Source of the DNA: Bacteroidales bacterium
GTDB taxonomy: Bacteria > Bacteroidota > Bacteroidia > Bacteroidales > GCA-2748055
Assembly: GCA_023138875.1 (NCBI GenBank)
Contig: JAGLOO010000063.1
Location: forward strand, 1-53,730
Direction of reading: 5' to 3'
DNA: 53,730 bases
Shown here: piece after piece, positions 8,985 to 17,715 of the stretch
Layout: each line of letters starts with the position of its first letter
Position numbering within the stretch: the first letter of the stretch is position 1
Translations under genes and position numbers: made by a program
The notes under the pieces: generated by a model
The model's input: the letters and a program-made list of their open reading frames with translations, nothing else
What the model was told of the DNA's origin: nothing
Databases searched by the model: none

Positions 8985-9014
8985 CCGAAGTGTGCAGCAG
9001 TGTAATACAGATCG
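8985..9014. repeat. isolated 30-bp copy of a DUF1186 gene segment
   Basis: Identical over 30 bases to 732-761 inside the broken DUF1186-type gene. Flanking bases do not match, so only this short block was carried here or left here. Confidence 0.75.
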
Positions 9015-9106
9015 GACATTAGCATCGATTATCCACGAATTATATTTTTGATGCAAATTATGTCATTTATTGTCGCTAATTGCGCTTATAATATATAATA
9101 ATTAAT

Positions 9107-9114
9107 TATATTTG
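9107..9114 (+). promoter_or_regulatory. candidate -7 box before the AbiE-like pair
   Basis: TATATTTG fits TAnnTTTG and lies 46 bases before the ATG at 9161. The nearest upstream TTG (9080-9082) is 24 bases away, longer than the usual 19-21, so the match is partial. Confidence 0.35.
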
Positions 9115-9160
9115 TTCTGTAGCCGGTATCAATTATTACTATTAATTGCATACTTAATGT

Positions 9161-9967
9161 ATGAAAAATTCATCGATGCGAGGATTAAGCAATCAGGAAC
9201 GGGAATTCATAAGTATCTTTTCAGCGAATGAAGAAGTCACCGTTGATGCAAATGACATTATTGAGATTCGCTCCATTTCTAAAGAGGCCGCCAATCAAAT
9301 CCTTAGCCGGCTGGCCAAAAAAGGTTGGTTACAAAGAGTGAAACATGGAACTTACACCATTGTTCCACTCTCATCTTTATCAGCAAATCCAATGATCGAA
9401 GAGGTTTGGCCACTTGTTGTAAAACTGTACAAACCGGCATTTCTGTCAGGCTGGACTGCAGCAGAGCATTGGGACTTAACTGAACAAGTCTTTAATAGTG
9501 TTTCATTGGTTACTCAAAACCAGCAAAGAAAGAGTATTCAAAATATTAGTGGAATACGGGTAAAAATAAGAGTAATAAAAGAGGAGCGTTTCTTTGGAAT
9601 GACAAACATTTGGTTTGGTCGTAATCAGGTAGAAATTGCGGACCCAAGCAGACTGATTATAGATATCCTGGATATGCCTGAATTTGGAGGTGGAGGACGT
9701 CATACAACCGATATTGTTAAGGCATACTGGAATTCTGACATGCATAATGCCGATCTCATACTTGAATATGCAATACGTTATGGCAAAGGATCCGTACTAA
9801 AACGTCTCGGTTTTCTGGCAGAAGCTTTCAGTGCACCCGTTTCAAAGAAATGGATCAGGGAATGTAACCGTCATATAAAAACAGGTATCTCGGACCTTGA
9901 CCCCGGAAGTCCTTCAAAAGGTCGAATATCCGGTAAATGGAATTTGCGAATTAACTTACCTGTATAA
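9161..9967 (+). CDS. abiEi: AbiEi-like antitoxin / transcriptional regulator
   Basis: A 268-aa protein with an N-terminal winged helix (about residues 10-65, ISKEAANQILSRLAKKGWLQRVKHGTY) and the AbiEi C-terminal domain (FLSGWTAAEHWDL, FGRNQVEIADPSRLIIDIL). In type IV toxin-antitoxin pairs this protein represses its own promoter and counteracts the nucleotidyltransferase toxin without forming a tight complex with it. Six bases separate its stop from the start of the AbiEii-like toxin, so the pair is one operon. Such pairs stabilise mobile DNA and can abort phage infection. No lesion is visible. The gene stands between decayed stretches on either side, in keeping with maintenance by selection on the pair. 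Confidence in the family is high. Confidence 0.88.
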   Translation: MKNSSMRGLSNQEREFISIFSANEEVTVDANDIIEIRSISKEAANQILSRLAKKGWLQRVKHGTYTIVPLSSLSANPMIEEVWPLVVKLYKPAFLSGWTAAEHWDLTEQVFNSVSLVTQNQQRKSIQNISGIRVKIRVIKEERFFGMTNIWFGRNQVEIADPSRLIIDILDMPEFGGGGRHTTDIVKAYWNSDMHNADLILEYAIRYGKGSVLKRLGFLAEAFSAPVSKKWIRECNRHIKTGISDLDPGSPSKGRISGKWNLRINLPV

Positions 9968-9973
9968 TTATCA

Positions 9974-11164
9974 ATGATACCCAAGGCGCAAATACTGCAA
10001 GCAGCAAAGAACTTTGAGTTACAACCTACTACAGTTCAAAAAGATTATGTACTTGGATGGTTACTCAGAGCTATTTCCGGACATCCTGAATTATCAAAAT
10101 GGGTGTTTAAAGGAGGTACCTGTCTGAAAAAATGCTACTTCGAGACATACAGATTTTCGGAGGATCTTGATTTTACAGTGCCGCAGGATAAGAAAATTGA
10201 TAAAACCAAAATTCAGGCCGGTTTAGAACAAATTACAGCCGGGATTGAATCCCGGTCTGGTCTTACCTTCCCAAGATCAGACTGGAAAATCGAAGAGTAT
10301 AAGAATAAAAGAGGCAAAATATCATACCAGATAAAGATTCCATTTGATGGACCATTAAAGTTGCCACCAAAATCACTTCAGCGCATAAAATTCGACATAA
10401 CCCAGGATGAATTGATAGCGGGCCAACCTGTTGAACGAGATTTACATCATAACTACAGTGATAGATTACCCGAGGCTCCACGGCTATTGTGCTATTCTAT
10501 CAATGAAATTCTTGCAGAAAAGGCCAGAGCTATTGTCGAACGAAATGGAAGAGCAAGAGATGTTTACGATATCGTTAATATAAGTCGGAATTTCTGGAAA
10601 GAAATTGATGCAATGCGCACCATTGAATTGACAAAAGCGAAATTTGAATTCAAAGAACTGAATCCGCCAACTGTAGAATATATCACTAATTCAATTGACT
10701 GGGGAGTATTGAAGGCCAATTGGGATCATCAATTAGCTCATCAAATCAATAGCTTACCACCAATCGAATCATATATTGCTGATTTCAAAAATGCTATTAC
10801 CAGGTTGTTGGCGCCTGAGCTGGCTCCCCCTGCGCTCATAACTATACCAGAGGCAAAAGGTACCCGTGTTGCACGTCAGTTTTATCCACTGATATCAGCA
10901 GAAGTCGCTCCGTCAGCATTAGACTATATTCGAAGAGCTGCCCGAAACAGGTTCCTTGTTCTTGTGGAATATATGGGAGCACAAAGATTGGTTGAGCCTT
11001 ATGCATTGCGTCATCCGGCAACGGGTAACGAGATTCTTCATGTTTGGGAAGTCTCAAAGAACAGCTTCCCTTCTAATATGCACAAGAGGTTTATTACAAA
11101 TCGAATAGCTTATCTTTCAACATCAGATAAAACATTTACTCCAAAATGGGAAATTGAATTATAG
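9974..11164 (+). CDS. abiEii: AbiEii-like nucleotidyltransferase toxin with C-terminal WYL-like domain
   Basis: Residues 1-280 form a DUF1814/AbiEii nucleotidyltransferase. It has KGGTCLKK at 46-53 (GG-T/S loop), FSEDLDFTV at 61-69 with the metal-binding Asp pair, and EKARAIVERNGRARDVYDI at 182-200. Family members transfer nucleotides to target RNA, such as tRNA 3' ends, and stop growth. The protein is 396 aa, about 100 longer than usual. Residues 311-390 read VLVEYMGAQRLVEPYALR...WEV...KRFITNRIAYL...KTFTP, which looks like a WYL-type ligand-sensing domain. The pair with AbiEi upstream is intact. The tail could sense a nucleic-acid or nucleotide signal and switch the toxin, which is inference. 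No frame damage is seen. Confidence 0.87.
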   Translation: MIPKAQILQAAKNFELQPTTVQKDYVLGWLLRAISGHPELSKWVFKGGTCLKKCYFETYRFSEDLDFTVPQDKKIDKTKIQAGLEQITAGIESRSGLTFPRSDWKIEEYKNKRGKISYQIKIPFDGPLKLPPKSLQRIKFDITQDELIAGQPVERDLHHNYSDRLPEAPRLLCYSINEILAEKARAIVERNGRARDVYDIVNISRNFWKEIDAMRTIELTKAKFEFKELNPPTVEYITNSIDWGVLKANWDHQLAHQINSLPPIESYIADFKNAITRLLAPELAPPALITIPEAKGTRVARQFYPLISAEVAPSALDYIRRAARNRFLVLVEYMGAQRLVEPYALRHPATGNEILHVWEVSKNSFPSNMHKRFITNRIAYLSTSDKTFTPKWEIEL

Positions 11165-11290
11165 TTGAAGTATTAAAGGATACTATTGACTACTTGTGAA
11201 AGAGCCTGCGAAATCAACCACCGGATCATACAAAACTGATTTCATTCCTCTGTTTGAATTTTTCTTTTCTCCGAACATGCGATTTCACAT

Positions 11291-14275
11291 TTAGATGTCA
11301 TCAAATGGTAATCTGAATTGTGTGTCAGCCTCCCGTATAGTTCTTTTTTGGGCATCAACCTCTGGCTCTCCGGGCAATTCCTCTTCCCGGTCATATCCAT
11401 CACCGGCTGGGTCTGCCGCATCATTAAACTCATCATCATACTCATCGTCATACTCATCATACCAACCGTTCCTTTCCCTGAGCCGCCTGTTTTCTTCCTT
11501 CAGCTTCCTTTGGTATTCTTTGAAGAATTCCTCTATTTCCTCCCTGGTCGGAACCTTCACTTCCTCCGACTGCATCATGTCGTACACATTCATCCACTGG
11601 TCATTGGCCCAAACAGCCAGATCCGGATTTATTTCATAGTAGCCCCTGTAAAGCCGCTTAAACAGCTTCTTGTTATAAGGATTTTCACTCCGGATCTCAT
11701 GCTTGGAAAGATTGGACGACAGGTAAGAGCGTTTTTTTCTGAATGCCTGAAAGAATATATCCGGGTATTCTTTCACAATACGTTCAATATCACCGGCGCG
11801 TACCCCCCTCTTTGTCAGAAAGTGGAAACCACACTCATCTATGACATCCTTCTGCAGTGCAATAAAGAGATGCAACAGAATGTATTCGATTTTATGATTG
11901 TCAATTTTTATCATCCGGTCGTCTACCTTGATCTTGATATGGTCTGTAACCAGATCGTTCAAAAGCGGATTCAGTGTTTGAAAGTGATCCTGACTGTCAT
12001 AGGACTGGTACAATGCGATCTGAAGGGGGATCTTCCCCAGGTTGTCAGTAAGGGAAGGATTTGCACCATATTGAATAAGCAGATCCAGGATTTTTTTACT
12101 TCCCAGATCAACAGCCGAATGCAGCGGGGTCCTGTTGAACCTGTCACGAAAATCCACTCCGTATTCCCTGATACTCTTCTCAACCGCATTCACATTGTCA
12201 TTCTCGTAATGAGCGTAATACTTTCGGCGTACCAATTTACATTCTGTTTCGTACCGGTCAGCTTTCCTGTATTTCAGTTCAGACAACCTGTCCATACATT
12301 CGTAGTCACCGTAAATCAGGGAATAGTGAAACAGAAGATCTTTGGCCTTTTTGTTGAAAAGATCCGGATCAAGCGCCTCTTTCTTCAATTCCTCAATGCG
12401 AGCCGGTGTAAGTGGCTCCCATTCAGGTTCATGTACCTCCAAAATCGATTTCCGGATCTCTTCAGCCTGCTCTTTCTTTCCCTGCATCTCAAGCTTCCTG
12501 GCTTCTTCCTTCCATTCATCCATGGAGGATACCTCTTCCTTCATGCTCACTTTATCCCTGATTTTCGCCAGTCCCAAAAGGCCGAGTATCTCATGCTTTT
12601 CTGAGTCCTCCAGAATATAGAGGTTTTTAATTGCCCGGGTGATCGCCACATACAGGGAGTTTATAAATATCTTATACGCTTCCGGGGATTTATCAGACTT
12701 ATCTTTTCCCCTTGAGTAAACCAGGGTATCGTCCCGGATCTGCTCGGCACTGACACCCATGGTTATCTCACGAAACTCCTTACTGTTGCCGCTTACAAAG
12801 TTCAGTATAATAATGTTCCGGTATTCTAAGCCTTTGGCTTCCTGTACAGAAAACACCAGCGGGGTTTTAAATATTCTCTTTGCTCCAGCTTTATCCTCAG
12901 GTCTCATGACCAGTACCGCATATTGTGTGGACCGCATGGTGCTGGTATTCAACTGCTCTCTTATCCTGGTACTGTCGGTCAGCAGTTGAACCTCTCCACC
13001 GGTGTCAGCAACCGATTCCACCAGGTAGGTGCTTTCCCTGTCGATGGACCCAAAACGTGCATTTTTAATCTTCAGCAATTTGTTGGCGATATCGGTAATA
13101 CCAGGTGAATTCCTGTAGTTTGACCTGAGGAACTGTATCTCGTTTCCGGTGAGTGCCTGTGTATAGAACATGGATTTCACATTGGTCCAGGAGAAAAAAT
13201 TCGGATGGACATTCTGGTTTGAGTCGCCGCAGAGAATAAAGTTATCCTCATTTTTTAATGACTTCAGCAGGATATACAACTGGATATTGGTAAAATCCTG
13301 TACCTCATCGATCACGATAAAATCATACCTGGGCTTACAGTACTCCAGCCACCGGTAACTGACCATATTCAGGTCAACCATTTCATTTTCCCCAAGATAC
13401 GCGAGGTACTTCCGGAACGCAGCATACACTTTTTTGCGTTCATCCGACAGAAAGATCGATTGCCTGACACCCAGTCCCTGATACTCTTCCGGACTCAGGC
13501 ACTCACTGGTAATATCTTTGCCGGTCAGCACCCCGCGGAACTCTTCAAATAATTTATAGGCATCCTTTATACCAAATGATTGGCTACGGGGTTGCAACCA
13601 CTGTTCAAAGGCCTGAAAATCGAGTTCACGGCCTTTAATGATCCGGAGGGTTTCAAGAAATTCCTTGTAGGAAAGAAAATCTATCTCCTGCCTGTCGTTC
13701 TCATAGTGATTGGCATAATAGAGGGAGGAAGAGTTCTCTACGAGAAAAGGCGAAAGCGTCACATACAACACATCACCTTTGAGGGTTTTAAGCTTCTCCA
13801 GGGTAAGTGCTGTCTTTCCACTCCCTGCCGATCCGATGATGATGACAGGGGGCTTTAACCTGAAGAGCCTCTCCTGCTCCTGGTCAAACGAGATGACTTT
13901 ATCGAGAATGTGAAAATGCACCGAACGGGGATTGGCATACACCAGCTCTTCACGGTTTTGTTCGCCTACCTCATCAGTCGACCGGAGCAGATCCAGCTTA
14001 TTTTCATAGATTTTGGCCCCGCGCAGGAAACGGGACTTATCATATTCGTGATTGTAGATTACCTCAAGCAGCAGCAGGTAATACTGGTCATTATACCACG
14101 CAAATTTAAAGAGCAGCCTGTTCTCATAATCCAGTTTAGCCCTGTAATATCCGTTGGAGGCCATTTTTTTAACCTCAGCCGAAGAAAAATCCCCCGCCTT
14201 CAGGAATTCAACAGTCTTTTCAAACTGTTTTTTTACTTTCCTGTAATCCAGTCCCCTGTAATAAAGAATGTTCAT
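11291..14275 (-). CDS. RelE-like / UvrD-type helicase / ankyrin fusion protein, 994 aa
   Basis: Residues 1-90 resemble a RelE/ParE toxin fold (YYRAKLDYENRLLFKF, LLEVIYNHEYDKSRFL). A superfamily 1 helicase follows: Walker A GSAGSGKT at 148-155, Walker B FIVIDEVQD at 319-327, LCGDSNQNVHP near 348-358, RSNYR at 384-388, QEAKGLEYRNIII at 478-490 and YVAITRA at 542-548. After a helical region, residues 706-755 carry an ankyrin-like unit (RTPLHSAVDLGSKKILDLLIQYGANP). The C-terminus has an acidic low-complexity tract (YDEYDDEYDDEFND). The 2A/2B helicase part is short. The protein probably acts on nucleic acid with a built-in RNase-like or binding head; a defence role is suggested by the neighbouring AbiE-like pair but is inference. 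It is convergent with the toxin gene and intact. Confidence 0.82.
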   Translation of the reverse strand: MNILYYRGLDYRKVKKQFEKTVEFLKAGDFSSAEVKKMASNGYYRAKLDYENRLLFKFAWYNDQYYLLLLEVIYNHEYDKSRFLRGAKIYENKLDLLRSTDEVGEQNREELVYANPRSVHFHILDKVISFDQEQERLFRLKPPVIIIGSAGSGKTALTLEKLKTLKGDVLYVTLSPFLVENSSSLYYANHYENDRQEIDFLSYKEFLETLRIIKGRELDFQAFEQWLQPRSQSFGIKDAYKLFEEFRGVLTGKDITSECLSPEEYQGLGVRQSIFLSDERKKVYAAFRKYLAYLGENEMVDLNMVSYRWLEYCKPRYDFIVIDEVQDFTNIQLYILLKSLKNEDNFILCGDSNQNVHPNFFSWTNVKSMFYTQALTGNEIQFLRSNYRNSPGITDIANKLLKIKNARFGSIDRESTYLVESVADTGGEVQLLTDSTRIREQLNTSTMRSTQYAVLVMRPEDKAGAKRIFKTPLVFSVQEAKGLEYRNIIILNFVSGNSKEFREITMGVSAEQIRDDTLVYSRGKDKSDKSPEAYKIFINSLYVAITRAIKNLYILEDSEKHEILGLLGLAKIRDKVSMKEEVSSMDEWKEEARKLEMQGKKEQAEEIRKSILEVHEPEWEPLTPARIEELKKEALDPDLFNKKAKDLLFHYSLIYGDYECMDRLSELKYRKADRYETECKLVRRKYYAHYENDNVNAVEKSIREYGVDFRDRFNRTPLHSAVDLGSKKILDLLIQYGANPSLTDNLGKIPLQIALYQSYDSQDHFQTLNPLLNDLVTDHIKIKVDDRMIKIDNHKIEYILLHLFIALQKDVIDECGFHFLTKRGVRAGDIERIVKEYPDIFFQAFRKKRSYLSSNLSKHEIRSENPYNKKLFKRLYRGYYEINPDLAVWANDQWMNVYDMMQSEEVKVPTREEIEEFFKEYQRKLKEENRRLRERNGWYDEYDDEYDDEFNDAADPAGDGYDREEELPGEPEVDAQKRTIREADTQFRLPFDDI

Positions 14276-14674
14276 ATAAATCTTCGATGTACTCCTCTAA
14301 GTTTACTCACTACTGAATATAGTTGACCCGATATACTTTTTTGTCCCAATGATTCTGAAAGCTCTTCTGAAAACATCCTGTGATACTCTGTTTTCTTTTG
14401 CCCTGTGCCCATAACAAGAGCAGGTCTGCGATAGTCTCATTAAATTCCAGTCTGCGACCTTCGGGTTGATTTTATGTCTAAAACAATTGCTACTTCAAAG
14501 ATATTCATAAATATTTATTTTGTGAAAAAGGGAATACGGGAAACGTATTGCGATGTTTGCAAGCACATTGTTGTAGTATTGATGTATGTGATCCATGATG
14601 GGACAGAAGCAATCCTTGAGCTACAAAAATATTGTCCTTATATCCACTCCCTGAAGAGAACCGGTTTTGCGGAC
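14276..14674. other. gap without a recognised gene
   Basis: Nothing recognisable is coded here. An open + frame begins at 14474 but runs antisense across the remnant at 14675-14796 and has no family resemblance. Confidence 0.4.
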
Positions 14675-14796
14675 ATGATGATAAGGCTGAACCACAGGAG
14701 GGGGTTTCCTGAGGCTGCCATCTGGTGGACCCCGGGCGAGAAAAGCAGGAACTCCATGCCCGGGCAGATATCCTTCATCCGGAAGAAACCCTTACC
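14675..14796 (-). pseudogene. fragment of a paralogue of the 773-aa protein, N-terminal part
   Basis: The - strand reads FFRMKDICPGMEFLLFSPG and then ASGNPLLWFSLI, matching FFRMRDVFSGDEYLLFSPS and ASSNPLLWFNLI in the protein at 3830-6151 (residues about 120-160). Similarity stops abruptly on both sides. Divergence shows that it comes from a paralogue and not from a recent duplicate. Confidence 0.7.
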
Positions 14797-14914
14797 TCTG
14801 TTATTAGGTGAATTTAATCGATTTTAATCCTTGTATTTATGAAGTAAAACATAATTTTAACCTTTGGATAATTCATAATTATTATGCATCTTAACAACGA
14901 AAAGTTTAATATTC

Positions 14915-16059
14915 ATGTATTTACCAAGAACCATAGACAAGTTCTTACAGGAATGGAAAAGTGATTCGAGAAGGAAGCCCTTGATGCTTCGGGGTGCCAG
15001 GCAGGTTGGAAAATCATCCAGTGTAAGGGAATTTTCAAGAAAGTTTGACTATTTTCTGGAGGTAAATTTTGAAGAAAACAGGGATATTCATGGTTTCTTT
15101 ACCGGAAACTTATCTCCGGAAAACATTTGTAAAAACTTATCACTCGTCTATGATACACCTGTCATTCCAGGAAAAACACTGGTTTTTTTCGACTATTAAC
15201 AGCCATTGAGGAGGCAAATGTGAATTTTCCGCTTTCAGAACCGGTTCACACAAAGATAATCTCCTTATTAAAAGAGTTTCTCATTATCGGAGGGATGCCT
15301 GAAGTTGTAGCAAAATATATAGAAAATGGTGATCTCAGGGAATGTCAGGCTGTTTTAGATGATTTAATCATATCCCTTCGGGCTGATTTTACAAAATATA
15401 AGCATAGAATCCCTTCAATTCGAGTCCGTAAAGTTTTTGAATCCATTGTGTATCAGTCAGGAAAGAAATTTGTCTATGCAAATGCTGTTGAAGATGCAAA
15501 TCACAAACAGATACATGAAGTTGTGGAAATACTGATTCTTGCTCATCTGGTGATACCGGTAACTCACACCTCCGCAAATGGTTTGCCGTTGGGTGCAGAA
15601 AGTAACAGCAAAAAGCGTAAACTGATGTTGCTTGATACCGGTGTAACTCAACGAATACTTAATCTGCAACTGTCCGACATTTTGCTTTCTAATGATTTTG
15701 AGGTGGTCAACAAGGGCAGCATTGCAGAACAATATGCAGGTCTGGAGTTAGTTAAAAATATTTCACCTTATCAACCTCAGCAACTATTCTATTGGCATAG
15801 AGAAGCGAGAAACAGTAATGCCGAAGTGGATTATATTATTCAGATGGGTAATAAGATCATCCCACTTGAAGTAAAGTCAGGGATCAGAGGTAAAATGCAC
15901 AGCTTGCGGCTCTTTCTTAGTGAGAAAAAAACCAGTTACGGCATCAGGGCTTCCCTTGAGAACTATGCGAAATATAATAACATCCTGGTATTGCCTCTCT
16001 ATGCACTTTCAGATTTAGAAAATTCATCTCAGGACCCTTATACTCGGAAACAGCCGTGA
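14915..16059 (+). pseudogene. AAA_14/DUF4143 ATPase with internal deletion
   Basis: The first frame (14915-15199) gives the N-terminus with Walker A GARQVGKSS and ends at LVFFD, the start of the Walker B strand. The second (from about 15195 to 16059, reading LLTAIEEANVNFPL onward) gives the DUF4143 part with FLIIGGMPEVV and the C-terminal nuclease-like block YWHREARNSNAEVDYIIQMG and PLEVKSG. The joint lies at about 15195-15200 and shifts the frame; roughly 100 residues, including the Walker B glutamate and the sensor region, are missing compared with the family. The C-terminus then runs into a piece of the 773-aa paralogue. A different, intact member of this ATPase family follows on the - strand at 16191. 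Confidence 0.78.
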
Positions 16060-16165
16060 ACTCCCCGTTCATTCCCATGACACTGATAAAAAATATACTG
16101 TCTGCACCCGGAATCCGGATCCCGTGGGTCTCAAGAAAGCCATGCTCCTGTTTAACGAGCAGAAC
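16045..16165 (-). pseudogene. fragment of a paralogue of the 773-aa protein, middle part
   Basis: The - strand reads EHGFLETHGIRIPGADSIFF then ISVMGMNGEFTAVSEYK, matching DLFGVRMPGSGQVYYISVMGANGEYTAL at about residues 455-485 of the 773-aa protein. This middle piece lies to the right of the N-terminal piece at 14675, the reverse of the order expected for a gene on this strand. The two pieces therefore come from different copies or were rearranged. Confidence 0.7.
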
Positions 16166-16190
16166 AACATGACCGCCGTGAAAAAGATTT

Positions 16191-17396
16191 TCATTCCATC
16201 CACTCCCAAACCGGAATAACGTTGATTATTTTTCCTTCCTTTTTCAATTCATCCTTTTGGTTAAAGGTGAAAATAAAACCTTCGGTTAAATCCAGCTCGG
16301 TTAAAGCCTCTGCCAAACCGTTCACCTCGCGGCGGAGGTTGTCGGTATTTAAATCGTAACAAACCTGAACTGCCATTTCAACTTTGCTGTTTTTTGAAAC
16401 AATAAAATCGCATTCTCCATATTGCCGGTAATAGTAAATTTCCTTCCCCAACCTTTTTAAATGAATATAAACAAGGTTTTCCAGTAGTCTGCCCTGGTCT
16501 TTAGAGAAGGACATGGAAAGATTGGTCATTAACCCAGTATCGATACCGTATATTTTTTTTGGGTTTTTTGCCTGTTGTTTCAACGAAAAACTAAAACGTG
16601 GTACGGTAAAAAACAGGTACGCATCCTCGAAATAGGAAATGTATGAAGCAACTGTATTACTGGAACCCAGTTCAAACGTCTTGGCCAGGTTATTATAGGA
16701 AAATTCCTTTCCGGTATTTGTTGCCAAAAAAACACCCAGTTCTTTTACAATTTTTGGATTACGCAACCCGTGCCTTACAACAATGTCGCGATAAATCAAA
16801 TCGTTATACAAATTCAATAATACATCTCTGTTTTTTGTATTGAGAAATTCAGGCATTCCCCCAAACTGAAAAAAGCCTGAAAATGAATCTACCCCGGCGA
16901 TTAAATTAAAATGTGCGAGATATTCTGCATAGGAAAACGGGAAGACCTCAAAAGAAATATGCCGTCCGGTTAAACTGGTGCCCAGCTCTTTGCTCAGTAT
17001 TTTTGTATTTGACCCGGTAACTATTACTTTCTGCTTTTTATCATGCAACACCCGTACATACCTTTCCCAGCCATCTACGTTTTGGATTTCATCGAAAAAA
17101 AACAGTTCTGAATTACCAATCCTCTTAAATATCTTTTCTAATTTAAAAAAATCATTTACCTCGAAAGCCGATAACCGCGGGTCTTCAAAACTCAAATAGT
17201 TAACGTGAGGATGTTTTCTGGCTATTTGCAGCAAAGCTGTACTTTTACCACATCTTCGTATACCAGTCAGGATTTTGACATGATTATCTGTCAGGTCCAC
17301 TTTATCAGTTATTTCCCTGTGTGTTCCTTCCGGAATTTCATGATCATAATTTGTCTGATATTCGAGCACCTCCTCTATTTGCGATTCCAACATCAT
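16191..17396 (-). CDS. AAA_14/DUF4143 ATPase, intact
   Basis: A complete 401-aa ATPase of the AAA_14 plus DUF4143 type. Walker A is GIRRCGKST at residues 45-53 and Walker B is LFFFDEIQN with D102-E103. GSNTKIL follows as the sensor region, then GGMPEFL, then a C-terminal nuclease-like domain (RLLENLVYIHLKR...YYRQYGECDFIVS). The family is abundant in Bacteroidota and archaea, often near mobile DNA; its exact role is unsettled. The start at 17396 is adjacent to a second ATG at 17393. A strong promoter match lies 17-48 bases upstream, so the gene is probably transcribed alone. It is intact, while its paralogue at 14915 has lost its core. Confidence 0.85.
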   Translation of the reverse strand: MMLESQIEEVLEYQTNYDHEIPEGTHREITDKVDLTDNHVKILTGIRRCGKSTALLQIARKHPHVNYLSFEDPRLSAFEVNDFFKLEKIFKRIGNSELFFFDEIQNVDGWERYVRVLHDKKQKVIVTGSNTKILSKELGTSLTGRHISFEVFPFSYAEYLAHFNLIAGVDSFSGFFQFGGMPEFLNTKNRDVLLNLYNDLIYRDIVVRHGLRNPKIVKELGVFLATNTGKEFSYNNLAKTFELGSSNTVASYISYFEDAYLFFTVPRFSFSLKQQAKNPKKIYGIDTGLMTNLSMSFSKDQGRLLENLVYIHLKRLGKEIYYYRQYGECDFIVSKNSKVEMAVQVCYDLNTDNLRREVNGLAEALTELDLTEGFIFTFNQKDELKKEGKIINVIPVWEWME

Positions 17397-17412
17397 CGTT
17401 CTGGTTTTCTTT

Positions 17413-17444
17413 CAAAGATAATCCATTCTCATTAATAATGCAAA
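17413..17444 (-). promoter_or_regulatory. Bacteroidota-type promoter for the intact ATPase
   Basis: On the - strand TTTG (17444-17441), a 20-base spacer and TATCTTTG (17420-17413) match both consensus boxes with ideal spacing. The predicted transcript start is near 17406, leaving a leader of only about 10 bases before the ATG at 17396. Confidence 0.6.
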
Positions 17445-17497
17445 CTCATTCTCAATACTAATGCTAATACGTTATCTATTATAATGAATGGGAATGG
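17423..17497. repeat. imperfect inverted repeat around the ATPase promoter
   Basis: CCATTCTCATT (17423-17433) and AATGGGAATGG (17487-17497) are complementary at 10 of 11 positions. The left arm lies inside the promoter spacer, so a regulator site or hairpin is possible. Confidence 0.4.
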
Positions 17498-17531
17498 ATC
17501 ATTGCTTTATCATCCCATCCATGGTAGATGG

Positions 17532-17675
17532 TCACCGAATCCTGACCGAATCTGTTTCAGTTGAAAAATTGTAAGTGATGCTGGAATCGGTTATCGAAAA
17601 AACGGTTTGCGATAAGAGCGATTCTTCGGAAACAGCTAGAAACAATGAGAACAACAGAATGAAGTACCGGATCAT
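17532..17675 (-). CDS. short signal-peptide-bearing frame, 47 aa
   Basis: ATG at 17675 opens a 47-codon frame starting MIRYFILLFSLFLAV, a typical hydrophobic export signal. It continues with a Ser/Thr-rich stretch (SITDSSITYNFSTETDS) to TGA at 17532-17534. It may be a tiny secreted protein or the surviving N-terminus of a larger exported protein. It lies downstream of the DUF3307 gene, 61 bases past that gene's stop, on the same strand, so it could be read from the same transcript. No homologue is recognised, and the short length makes it uncertain. Confidence 0.3.
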   Translation of the reverse strand: MIRYFILLFSLFLAVSEESLLSQTVFSITDSSITYNFSTETDSVRIR

Positions 17676-17715
17676 TTGATTTTATTGTGGTTGATTCGTT
17701 TTAAATGCTTTTTTG

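Larger units (their letters stand above)
8818..9160. other. gap without a gene
   Basis: AT-rich sequence with no recognisable coding frame. It holds the isolated 30-bp DUF1186 piece at 8985-9014 and, near its right end, a candidate promoter for the toxin-antitoxin pair. Confidence 0.5.

Noticed and set aside
11318-12604. Long open + frame (428 codons) antisense to the helicase fusion
   Set aside because: The - strand frame has full helicase and ankyrin motifs, while the + frame has no family pattern and is hydrophobic by mirror of the coding strand.
14474-14827. Open + frame of 117 codons
   Set aside because: It runs antisense over a clear fragment of the 773-aa paralogue and matches no family.
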